Shown: one piece after another, positions 5,092 to 11,671 of the stretch
Layout: every line of letters begins with the position of its first letter
Numbering within the stretch: position 1 is the stretch's first letter
IMG/VR virus record: IMGVR_UViG_3300023179_000537
Span: 1-22,978 of that record
Origin: a virus
Length of the DNA stretch: 22,978 nucleotides
Strand: one strand, 5' to 3'
Translations under genes and position numbers: made by a program
Notes under the pieces: generated by a model
Told to the model about the DNA's origin: nothing
The model's input: the letters and a program-made list of their open reading frames with translations, nothing else
Databases searched by the model: none

Positions 5092-5094
5092 ATA
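5087..5094 (+). promoter_or_regulatory. T4-type late promoter box
   Basis: An exact TATAAATA that overlaps the last codons and stop of gene 33 and lies 27 bp before the ATG at 5122. It would give late transcription of the metalloprotease-like gene and possibly gp59. Confidence 0.7.
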
Positions 5095-5121
5095 GAAAGT
5101 AACCCGTTGTTGGAGGCTAAT

Positions 5122-5631
5122 ATGCACATTAAAACAATTGGTAAACCTTCTCATATATCTGTTTCTATGGTGAAAAAAGCAGCAAATTTTTATGGAAAAT
5201 ATCTAATTGGTGGTGGTAAACTTTTTAACAATATAAAGTTGACTGTCCAATTTGAAAAAATGGAGTCAAACGAGGGCGATTACGCCTATTGCGACTGGAC
5301 AGACGATAATCATTATAGAAGAGAATTTCTTATCGGTATCGACCGATCTATTAATAAAAAAGAGACTCTATTAGCGTTGGCCCATGAGATGGTCCACGTA
5401 AAACAATACGCTAAGGGAGAAATGAAAGATATCTGGAAGCCAACCAGAATGGTAAAATGGCAAGGAGAGAGATATCTTCACGAAGAAATGGATTATTGGG
5501 AACAGCCTTGGGAGATCGAGGCATATGGCCGAGAAAAAGGTCTTTACTTTAAATTTTTAACTTATTTAAGAGATGGTGAGCCAGAGTTAAAATGTCAGCC
5601 TTCGAAGCGTATAAAGATTATGTCGCTCTAA
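5122..5631 (+). CDS. Zinc metalloprotease-like protein with HExxH motif (169 aa)
   Basis: The start at ATG 5122 follows GGAGG at 5112-5116. The key motif is LLALAHEMVHVKQYAKGEM: H88-E89-x-x-H92, the zinc-binding helix of gluzincin/SprT-like peptidases. A conserved WEQPWEIEAYGRE segment (E131 or E133) about 40 residues later could give the third ligand. No signal peptide is visible, so it should act in the cytoplasm or virion. The T4 33-59 junction has no such gene, so it is an insertion between 33 and 59. Its last 40 bp overlap gp59 in another frame. Substrate unknown; prohead protease is not implied. Confidence 0.7.
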   Translation: MHIKTIGKPSHISVSMVKKAANFYGKYLIGGGKLFNNIKLTVQFEKMESNEGDYAYCDWTDDNHYRREFLIGIDRSINKKETLLALAHEMVHVKQYAKGEMKDIWKPTRMVKWQGERYLHEEMDYWEQPWEIEAYGREKGLYFKFLTYLRDGEPELKCQPSKRIKIMSL

Positions 5632-6158
5632 AAAATCACTTCACCAAACCAACATATGATTATATAAAATATAACGGGAAGACTGGTCTAAAACATTCTT
5701 CCTTTCAGAATAGAAAAGATAAAATCTTTTTCGAGAAACTTGCTAAAAGACCTGATTATCATGAATTTCTTATCGCCAATCTTTCTGAAAATCCAAAACT
5801 TTGGATAAGAGATATAGCATATTCCGAAGAAGCAGATAGAATTTTCAGCGCCTGGAAAAAACGCCAACAGTCTTTGACTTATAATTTTAAAAGAGAATTT
5901 TGGAAAATATTTGATGAGCCGAAATTAGAGGGTCAACATCCAGCTGCTCTCAGATTATATTTGGCGGGAGAAATAAGTCTAGAGACTCTTTGTATTTTTG
6001 TTAACAGTCATGGTATATTACAGAACTGGGACTCCAAATTAGAATACGACCCAATTTGGGATGAAGTTCGAATGAAAGTGGTAAAATATACGCCTTTTAT
6101 AAAATACGATAAAGACAAAATGATGCAGATAATGCTTGATATTGTCCACAATGATTAG
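5592..6158 (+). CDS. 59: gp59 helicase loader (188 aa)
   Basis: The protein resembles T4 gp59. It has an N-terminal segment with a tyrosine-rich DYIKYNGKTGLKHSSFQNRK box equivalent to gp59's DVIKYNW...KRRDK, then KIFFEKLAKR, a LIANLSENPKLWIRDIA block (gp59: FISNLVANQDAWIGDIS), and an all-helical C-terminal half. Its length (188) is close to T4 gp59 (217). gp59 loads the gp41 replicative helicase onto forks and recombination intermediates coated with gp32. The ATG lies inside the previous gene's 3' end (40-bp overlap), suggesting coupled translation. Gene order 33-59-32 as in T4 strengthens the call. Confidence 0.88.
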   Translation: MSAFEAYKDYVALKNHFTKPTYDYIKYNGKTGLKHSSFQNRKDKIFFEKLAKRPDYHEFLIANLSENPKLWIRDIAYSEEADRIFSAWKKRQQSLTYNFKREFWKIFDEPKLEGQHPAALRLYLAGEISLETLCIFVNSHGILQNWDSKLEYDPIWDEVRMKVVKYTPFIKYDKDKMMQIMLDIVHND

Positions 6159-6228
6159 TAGTAACTAAATAATATATTATTATGTTTTTCTTGTGAGATA
6201 CCGATACATCTTATAAGGAGAAATAAAG

Positions 6229-6393
6229 ATGACAAAAGAAGAATTAATATTGGCGATGGAAATTTTAATTAAAAATAAAGTTCCAGCTGAAGCTGCAGCG
6301 CTTATATGGACGCTTTGGATGAACCATCCTTCATATACGATTAATGGACAAAAAATAGTTAATAAAGAAACTGGCGAAGAACTTCGCGTTTAA
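6229..6393 (+). CDS. Small hypothetical protein (54 aa)
   Basis: AAGGAG at 6215-6220 precedes the ATG by 8 bp. The 54-residue protein starts with a short amphipathic helix (KEELILAMEILIKNKVPAEA, then AALIWTLW) and ends with a beta-hairpin-like TINGQKIVNKETGEELRV. No signal peptide. No family recognised. The stop is followed 9 bp later by a long hairpin, which probably ends or protects its transcript. The preceding 70 bp (6159-6228) are AT-rich and hold nothing else I can name. Confidence 0.65.
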   Translation: MTKEELILAMEILIKNKVPAEAAALIWTLWMNHPSYTINGQKIVNKETGEELRV

Positions 6394-6402
6394 TAAAAAT
6401 AT

Positions 6403-6433
6403 GGGGATCTTAGGATTCGATCTTAGGATCCCC
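6403..6433 (+). terminator. Long stem-loop after the 54-aa gene (terminator or RNA-processing hairpin)
   Basis: GGGGATCTTAGGAT 6403-6416 pairs with ATCTTAGGATCCCC 6420-6433 over 14 bp (two G-U pairs) around a 3-base loop. It is also a near-palindrome and contains GATCTTAGGAT twice as a direct repeat. The 3' flank (TATATTAATTT) is AT-rich but is not a clean T-tract, so termination is likely but not certain. Confidence 0.6.
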
Positions 6434-6459
6434 TATATTAATTTAGGATATAATATATT

Positions 6460-6954
6460 ATGGTCTATAAAATCCGAAAATTGAAAGAGCACTCCGATAT
6501 AAAACAAAAGGTTTTAGGTTTAATTGCAGATAGTCCAGGTGCAAAAACTGGTGAAATTACCAGAACAGATTGGTACACCGGAAAAGGTAAAACAAAAGAA
6601 TATTTTAAATTTTTATTACCAATTTTATCACCATATATTGAAAAAATTATCGGGGATCTTGGGCACAGAGAGGGTTATATTGAAACGTATTGGTTTCAAC
6701 AATATGAAACTAATAGCGAACATCCATGGCACACTCATCCTATTTGTGCATGGTCTAATGTTTATTATCTTGAATTCCCGAAAGATGGACCAAAATTAGA
6801 AATAAAAATGCCATTCAGCAATGAAATTATAATTCCTGATGTTGAGGAAGGCGATTTAATAACTTTTCCATCAAATTTCTATCACAGAAGTCCTGTTAAT
6901 AAATCTTCTAACAGAAAAACTATCGTGGCTTTTGATATGGCAAATTTAAAATAG
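6460..6954 (+). CDS. Putative 2OG-Fe(II) oxygenase/cupin-type protein (164 aa)
   Basis: A third oxygenase-like protein, shorter than the other two. The metal pair is in EHPWHTHPICAWSNVYYL (H91 and H93, HxH). The second part has GDLITFPSNFYHRSPVN (distal H142) and an arginine ten residues later (R152, in NRKTIVAFD) suited to bind 2-oxoglutarate. The first 80 residues are helical with little recognisable sequence. Substrate unknown. It lies between the long hairpin and the gene 32 promoter, so it may be a single-gene unit. It is AGA-rich in arginine codons and very AT-rich, unlike gene 32 next to it. Confidence 0.7.
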   Translation: MVYKIRKLKEHSDIKQKVLGLIADSPGAKTGEITRTDWYTGKGKTKEYFKFLLPILSPYIEKIIGDLGHREGYIETYWFQQYETNSEHPWHTHPICAWSNVYYLEFPKDGPKLEIKMPFSNEIIIPDVEEGDLITFPSNFYHRSPVNKSSNRKTIVAFDMANLK

Positions 6955-6957
6955 AAC

Positions 6958-6986
6958 TTGACTAATAAAGGTTTCCAAGGTAATAT
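6958..6986 (+). promoter_or_regulatory. Sigma70-type promoter for gene 32
   Basis: TTGACT at 6958-6963 and TAATAT at 6981-6986 with a 17-base spacer, close to the bacterial consensus. It would allow early expression of gene 32 by unmodified host RNA polymerase. Confidence 0.75.
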
Positions 6987-6991
6987 AAATA
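6984..6991 (+). promoter_or_regulatory. T4-type late promoter box for gene 32
   Basis: An exact TATAAATA that shares three bases with the sigma70 -10 hexamer just upstream. Gene 32 therefore appears to have early and late promoters at almost the same start point. The 58-base leader holds a hairpin with stem GGGC 6996-6999 and GCCC 7010-7013, a possible translational control element. Confidence 0.78.
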
Positions 6992-7049
6992 ATGTGGGCG
7001 TTATACGTTGCCCATACAACTGTCATACATCGTAATACGGAGAATATAC

Positions 7050-7940
7050 ATGGTAGATTTTAAATCACTTAAAGCAGCTTCTGGCAAGAAGTCCCTTGAA
7101 ACCCTAACTAGCGAACTTAATAAGCTAAATGGTGGAGAATCTAAGGGCGGTGCAGACGACCGTTTCTGGACAGCCACAGTAGACAAAGCAGGTAATGGTT
7201 ATGCCGTTATTCGTTTTCTTCCTAGCCCTCCAAATGAGGATGTTCCATTCGTTCGAATGTTTGATCATGGGTTCCAAGGACCAGGTGGATGGTATATCGA
7301 AAACTCCCTAACAACTATCGGTAAGAACGATCCAGTTTCAGAGTATAATTCTAAGCTGTGGAATTCTGGTATCGAAGCGAACAAAGATATTGTTCGTAAG
7401 CAGAAGCGTCGTCTTCACTTTATTTCAAATATTCAGGTTATCAGCGATCCAAGCAATCCTGCCAATGAAGGTAAGGTGTTTCTATTCAAGTATGGCAAGA
7501 AGATCTTTGATAAGTTGAAGGAAGCTATGGAACCACAGTTCGCCGACGAGGAAGCTGTCAATCCATTTGATCTTTGGGCTGGTGCACCATTCAAGCTAAA
7601 GATCCGTAATCTTGAAGGCTACCGTAACTATGATAAGTCAGAGTTTGGTTCGCCAGAGCCACTATCTTCTGATGATAAAGAATTAGAGAAAATCTGGAAG
7701 TCAGAGCATTCTCTGCAGGAATTTCTTGCACCATCTAATTTCAAGTCTTACGAAGAACTTGCTGCTCGTTTAGCAAAGGTTCTTGCAGAAGACTCTGCTC
7801 CAGCCAAGCGTGCTCGTGCAGAGGAAGTTGAGATTGAAGAGGAATCTGCTCCATCGTTTAAGGCTTCTCATGCACCAAAGTATTCTGGTGAAGAGGAAGA
7901 TGATGATTCGTTGGAATTCTTTAAGAATTTAGCAAAGTAA
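7050..7940 (+). CDS. 32: gp32 single-stranded DNA-binding protein (296 aa)
   Basis: The ATG at 7050 follows CGGAGA at 7038-7043; the upstream in-frame ATG at 7008 lies in the leader and is rejected. The layout is that of T4 gp32 (301 aa): a basic N-terminal cooperativity region (FKSLKAASGKKSLETLTSEL), an OB-fold core with YAVIRFLPSP, VPFVRMFDHGF and WYIEN, and an acidic C-terminal tail (EEEDDDSLEFFKNLAK) for protein partners. gp32 coats single-stranded DNA and recruits gp59 and the polymerase. The T4 zinc ligands are mostly gone: H64 is kept (H73), but the three cysteines align with S86, D94 and S97, and the whole protein has no cysteine. Arginine is almost always CGT, unlike the AGA-rich neighbours. 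Confidence 0.95.
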   Translation: MVDFKSLKAASGKKSLETLTSELNKLNGGESKGGADDRFWTATVDKAGNGYAVIRFLPSPPNEDVPFVRMFDHGFQGPGGWYIENSLTTIGKNDPVSEYNSKLWNSGIEANKDIVRKQKRRLHFISNIQVISDPSNPANEGKVFLFKYGKKIFDKLKEAMEPQFADEEAVNPFDLWAGAPFKLKIRNLEGYRNYDKSEFGSPEPLSSDDKELEKIWKSEHSLQEFLAPSNFKSYEELAARLAKVLAEDSAPAKRARAEEVEIEEESAPSFKASHAPKYSGEEEDDDSLEFFKNLAK

Positions 7941-7964
7941 AAAGATCGAAATCAATTATGGTTT

Positions 7965-7993
7965 AAAAGGGAGCACAGCGCTCCCTTTTTTTT
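7965..7993. terminator. Bidirectional terminator between convergent genes
   Basis: AAAAGGGAGC 7965-7974 and GCTCCCTTTT 7980-7989 form a 10-bp stem around a 5-base loop, with a run of T to 7993. The A-run on the left arm serves as the T-tract for leftward transcripts. It ends gene 32 from the left and the tail-hub operon from the right. Confidence 0.88.
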
Positions 7994-7994
7994 A

Positions 7995-10070
7995 TTATCC
8001 AAACATATTAAGTTTGATATTTTTTAATTCCGCCCAGTGATTACCACCAACCATAGAAGCCCAATCTGGCCATCCAACATCGCTGGCATTATTATAATCG
8101 TATATTACTGGAGTTCCGCTTGTTTTTTCACTGGCAGCAATATCTGTTGTTACTTTTTTAGTTTGCTCGGTATAAGCTCTCATATTTTCTCTGTATGAAT
8201 AATCTTCTACTTGATTATCTAATTGAGCTTGTTGTATTGATTGTGTTGACTTTGATGTTTCAGATCCAATCACCATAGCTGCAGGCGCTGCTAGATTAGG
8301 TGTAGTAACATTAGGTTGCATTTGTTGTAAATTTGACTTAGCAACATTCATAAATTCATTGATGTTCAATGGAGCAGCCAAACCATGCGCTGGTATACCC
8401 ATCCCCATATCAGGCATTTCTGGTTTAGATTCTCCAGGAACTCCACCGCCAAGTCTTTGAATATTTTGATTTATTTGGGATAATCTATCATCAGTTGTAG
8501 AACCAGCCATTCCAGGTGTAACTGCAGACCCACCACTATACGGTGTTGCACTGCTCGAACTTTGTTCGCTTTCATTAGTTGTTGTTCCACCTTTTAAATT
8601 GAGACCGCTCAACCATCCAGCCCCACCCCAAGTAGCAGGATTACCAAAACCGACGTGTATTTTAGAAGGTCCCATGTATCCTTCGCCAGCACCAATACCA
8701 GTTGCCCCTACAGAGGCTGCAGCCTCTACGAATTTTTTCTTAACTTTTACATCTTCTGGATTATGATCTGTCAATATTCTTCCGTTTTGCATAAGATCTA
8801 AATCAGCAGCACCCACTCCAATATCATGTCTAGTTGACCCTGTTCTTGGACCATTTGGGAAATTAGGTTGTGCACCAGAAGTAATATTTACAGCAACTCC
8901 AGCTTCTGCAGCTGCTTTTTCTAGAACTCCCATCAATTTGTCGTTAACAGGCATACTACGAATACCTGATTGAGATTGTGTTACTCTACCAGCATCAGCA
9001 GGTTTATTTTTAGTATTTCCTGAAATAATTCCTTCATGACCACCATGACCCTCTTGAGAACTTTCTGCATGTTCTGCTGCTCCGGGTGTCATTGCTTCTG
9101 GTTTTGTTGTAGAGGTAGCATCTGAAGTTTTATTACTTGGTGTAGTAGTTGACCCAGATTGTGGAGTAGATGTAATTTGTTTATCAACACCAGATTGTAA
9201 TGCTGCTTGTGCAGTTGCCATTTTGTCTGGGTGTATTTTTAAACCTTCCCATGCTCCAAGCCCTTGTTTATGAGCAATCCAAGAAGCCATTTTTTTCTGA
9301 TTTTCTTCATTGAATTTATCGCTACCCTTTAACCCCAAAGCAGCCATTGCTTCTTTTTGGGTGGTATTTACTATTTGAAAAGCGCCTTTTGCAGAAGAAT
9401 TTGTTTTTACTCCAGTAGGTGTTTGTGTTCTTATATGATCTCCCCATGCGAGAGATTCATCCATTGTCATTTCTGTTAATGGTTTTGGTGGGGTTGCGTA
9501 ACCAAGAGAAGTGTTATATGGATCTCCGTGTTTACCAGTTCCTTCAGCGTCAATTATGGATTTATAGAATTCGTTTGATTCTATTTTTCCTCCGCCACCA
9601 CCGCCGCCGCCTCCAAAAACCATACTACCCAGAGCGCCACCACCAACCATAGCAGCACCGCCACCAACTGTAGCTAATCCTCCAACAATTGCATTTTGTA
9701 ATCCTCTGAATCCACCAAGTATTCCACTCAATAAGCTTGAATTGTTGGTTATTGAGTTAGAATTAATAGTTCTGATGTTACCGTTTAAAGATTTTAATTC
9801 AGCGTAAACATTAGAAAGCATACCTATTTGTTCTTGAAGTAGATTATTTGTGGAATCTACCTTTGAAGCAACTTTACTTGATGATTGTTCAACAGAAGAT
9901 GAGACGTCTTCCATTCCTTTGCTTTGTGATGCAAAATGCGCTCCCATATCTTTAAGGATAGAAGAAAACATTTTCTGGTGGTCTGCAGCTGTTTTTCTTA
10001 TATTACCTACAACGCCGCCCATTTCAGAAGAAATGCTTCTTGTTATTTCTCTTAATTCTGTTGTGGCCAT
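7995..10070 (-). CDS. Tail hub protein with muramidase and M15-peptidase-like domains (691 aa)
   Basis: Residues 1-105 are helical and coiled-coil-like (virion attachment or ruler-like). Residues 113-161 are hydrophobic and Gly-rich, ending in nine glycines. Residues about 166-295 resemble lambda-endolysin-type (GH104/lysozyme-like) muramidases: FYKSIIDAEGTGKHGDPYNT with likely catalytic E176, then SSAKGAFQIVN. A Ser/Thr/Pro-rich linker follows. Residues about 370-490 resemble M15 D,D-peptidases: TRHDIGVGAADLD (H415, D423) and IHVGF (H472), a zinc triad. The last 190 residues are low-complexity, then end in a compact WPDWASMVGGNHWAELKNI segment. It would cut glycan and peptide bonds during DNA entry, a role T4 gives to gp5 lysozyme. 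It follows gp26 and the gp51-position ORF, where a tape measure would be expected. Confidence 0.8.
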   Translation of the reverse strand: MATTELREITRSISSEMGGVVGNIRKTAADHQKMFSSILKDMGAHFASQSKGMEDVSSSVEQSSSKVASKVDSTNNLLQEQIGMLSNVYAELKSLNGNIRTINSNSITNNSSLLSGILGGFRGLQNAIVGGLATVGGGAAMVGGGALGSMVFGGGGGGGGGKIESNEFYKSIIDAEGTGKHGDPYNTSLGYATPPKPLTEMTMDESLAWGDHIRTQTPTGVKTNSSAKGAFQIVNTTQKEAMAALGLKGSDKFNEENQKKMASWIAHKQGLGAWEGLKIHPDKMATAQAALQSGVDKQITSTPQSGSTTTPSNKTSDATSTTKPEAMTPGAAEHAESSQEGHGGHEGIISGNTKNKPADAGRVTQSQSGIRSMPVNDKLMGVLEKAAAEAGVAVNITSGAQPNFPNGPRTGSTRHDIGVGAADLDLMQNGRILTDHNPEDVKVKKKFVEAAASVGATGIGAGEGYMGPSKIHVGFGNPATWGGAGWLSGLNLKGGTTTNESEQSSSSATPYSGGSAVTPGMAGSTTDDRLSQINQNIQRLGGGVPGESKPEMPDMGMGIPAHGLAAPLNINEFMNVAKSNLQQMQPNVTTPNLAAPAAMVIGSETSKSTQSIQQAQLDNQVEDYSYRENMRAYTEQTKKVTTDIAASEKTSGTPVIYDYNNASDVGWPDWASMVGGNHWAELKNIKLNMFG

Positions 10071-10250
10071 TTACTTGTTTCTCTGTTTTGCGTCTTCTAA
10101 TTCTTTTAAATATTCCATCAACAGTTCAACATAGATATCTCTTTCAAACGGTATTAAATTTTCTAATTCCGTAATAGAATATTTATGGTGCTGAGCCAGC
10201 GAAAATATTGTTTTATAATAATTAGCTAGTGAATTATGACTCAGCGCCAC
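10071..10250 (-). CDS. gp51-position small protein, GTG start or -1 frameshift product (59 aa)
   Basis: The frame runs from GTG 10250-10248 to TAA 10073-10071 and touches the next ATG directly. It has no ATG near its start and no clear ribosome binding site before the GTG. The protein is compact and helical: a YYKTIFSLAQHHKYSITELE block, then NLIPFERDIYVELLMEYLKE. This matches my memory of short proteins following gp26 in T4-like phages and sits where T4 has gene 51, a hub assembly factor. The frame overlaps the end of gp26 in the -1 frame, directly downstream of a run of seven T, so it may be made as a gp26 fusion. Existence is well supported; the gp51 identity is positional. Confidence 0.7.
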   Translation of the reverse strand: MALSHNSLANYYKTIFSLAQHHKYSITELENLIPFERDIYVELLMEYLKELEDAKQRNK

Positions 10251-10954
10251 GTAAAAAAATCGTTTAACGAAGACAGAACGATTTCTCGATCGTGCTCCAA
10301 CGAGTTTTTATATTTAATAACGTAATTCATTTTTGGAACATTAATAAGGAATTCTTGAATTTTCTGAAAAGTTTTGATATCAAGATTCTCCAAAAAATCT
10401 TCTAATTCTTGTTTTTTATAATCACGAGCAGGATAAACTTCGTCTTCGAAATATATGTTTTCAATGCAACGAATAATAAGTTGGAAAAGGTAGTCTTTAT
10501 CAAGACTTAAGAATTCTTTATCTTCATACAATGCTGCAGAAGGATATTTCAATGATAATCCTGATTTTGATGTTATTTTGATAGTGTTCTCTATTTTTTC
10601 TGGAAAAGTTACTTTCACATCATCAAGATCGATTTCAAAATCGTAAATTTTATCGTCTTCGTTGTCTTTGTAAGACACTTTAATTTTATTGTCGACTGAA
10701 AATGCTCTGAGGCGGAGGAAAATATATTCTAAATCGAAAACAGCTAATTTGTTAATGTCCAGTTTTGGATCAAGGGAACAATTATTTACAATCTGTTTTA
10801 TGGCTGCAAGAACATCGGCGTCACTGCCACCTTCTTTTGCCATCAATAATAGTTTTTCTTCTTTAACAAGAAATGGTCTAAATTTATAATTTTTGTTTAA
10901 AGAAGGTATTTCAATGTTGTGAATAGGATGGTCAAGTTTTGGTAAATTTGACAT
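10241..10954 (-). CDS. 26: gp26-like baseplate hub assembly protein (237 aa)
   Basis: The N-terminal half matches the T4 gp26/T4_baseplate family: LPKLDHPIHNIEIPSLNKNY, then KFRPFLVKEEKLLLMAKEGG and LAAIKQIVNNCS, followed by a helix with LEYIFLRLRAFSV. T4 gp26 is 208 residues, so the length is close. gp26 is needed to assemble the baseplate hub; its gene lies next to gene 51 in T4, as its homologue does here. The last codons read GAT TTT TTT ACG TGG CGC TGA, a homopolymeric slippery site three codons before the stop, with the downstream ORF in the -1 frame. A single-base gap pattern would give a short gp26 and a longer gp26-51 fusion. Confidence 0.85.
   Translation of the reverse strand: MSNLPKLDHPIHNIEIPSLNKNYKFRPFLVKEEKLLLMAKEGGSDADVLAAIKQIVNNCSLDPKLDINKLAVFDLEYIFLRLRAFSVDNKIKVSYKDNEDDKIYDFEIDLDDVKVTFPEKIENTIKITSKSGLSLKYPSAALYEDKEFLSLDKDYLFQLIIRCIENIYFEDEVYPARDYKKQELEDFLENLDIKTFQKIQEFLINVPKMNYVIKYKNSLEHDREIVLSSLNDFFTWR
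10253..10259 (-). promoter_or_regulatory. Candidate -1 ribosomal frameshift site (T TTT TTT)
   Basis: Seven consecutive T on the minus strand in the phase T-TTT-TTT at the 3' end of gp26. After a -1 slip the next codons are TAC GTG GCG CTG, i.e. the frame of the 59-aa ORF. The zero-frame stop lies 9 bases further on. Confidence 0.6.
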
Positions 10955-10970
10955 ATTATAACTCCATTAT

Positions 10971-11663
10971 TTAAGGTGTACCAGGTCGAATTGTAGTAGT
11001 ATTTCTTATTGATCTGAATGGTCTTTCTGATTGAGGCGCTGGTTGTGGTTGAACCGAACTACCAACAATTGCATAGCTTGTGTATGAAATAGTTACATTC
11101 AATCTCATAAGATTCGCATCCCCCCAAGCAAGAGGCACTTCTCGAATACCAGTTGGGAATGCTTCGTATAAATTAACTTTTTGAATAGAATTTCCAAAAT
11201 GATCGTATATAATAATTTGAATTACAGTAGAATACTCGTCTTTATATTCTGCTTGATAACTAGGAAAAGAGTTTACAGTTGGGCCATTTGCGGATTCTAA
11301 ACCATTAAAACCGAAAACTATATTAGTCCAATTATACCAATATTGCCAAATTTCGGAATAATGATCTACTAGAAATGTAAGATAGGTGTCCTGAAATTGG
11401 GCGTTAATAGGCATGTTCTGAACAGTGCCAATACCATAACGTTGAATCTGAGAGGTCATTAATTGAATACCAGGAGCTCTAATTTGCTCAGCCCTGAGTT
11501 TTAAATTTTTAGCTATTCTATAAATATCAGAACTAGTGCCCTGATTGTTTAATACAGCGTTTTGTAAAATGTTTGGTGTTTTGATAATAACATCAAAACT
11601 ATTATTATCCAAATATCCGTAAGAATTTATATTTTCTTTAAACGCTTGTATATTAAATGGCAT
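10971..11663 (-). CDS. Tail-tube-fold protein, probable gp54-like baseplate tube protein (230 aa)
   Basis: The protein has the pattern of myovirus tube and tube-initiator proteins (gp19/gp54/gp48 fold): a central block with RAEQIRAPGIQLMTSQIQRY, then PINAQFQDTYLTFLVD, a helix with EIWQYWYNWTNIVFGF, and a C-terminal beta-half with TVIQIIIYDHFGN, VNLYEAFPTGIREVPLAWGD and LNVTISYTSYAI. The last 30 residues are Pro/Arg-rich. It is shorter than T4 gp54 (320 aa). It lies between an unknown gene and gp26, so it probably initiates the tube on the baseplate, but it could instead be a second tube-cap or completion protein. Confidence 0.65.
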   Translation of the reverse strand: MPFNIQAFKENINSYGYLDNNSFDVIIKTPNILQNAVLNNQGTSSDIYRIAKNLKLRAEQIRAPGIQLMTSQIQRYGIGTVQNMPINAQFQDTYLTFLVDHYSEIWQYWYNWTNIVFGFNGLESANGPTVNSFPSYQAEYKDEYSTVIQIIIYDHFGNSIQKVNLYEAFPTGIREVPLAWGDANLMRLNVTISYTSYAIVGSSVQPQPAPQSERPFRSIRNTTTIRPGTP

Positions 11664-11671
11664 TTGTTATC

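Noticed and set aside
4833-5129. 98-aa minus-strand ORF
   Set aside because: It runs opposite gp33, which has recognisable family sequence, and has no own support.
7008-7049. Upstream start for gp32
   Set aside because: It lies in the leader hairpin region and would add 14 residues before the conserved gp32 N-terminus; ATG 7050 has a ribosome binding site.
9590-9625. Run of GCC/ACC triplets that looked like a short tandem repeat array
   Set aside because: It is the coding run for nine glycines in the 691-aa protein; no spacer structure and no CRISPR features.
10180-10187. CATAAATA on the minus strand as a late promoter for the 691-aa hub gene
   Set aside because: One mismatch, inside the 59-aa coding frame and about 110 bp from the start; such sites are expected by chance in AT-rich DNA.
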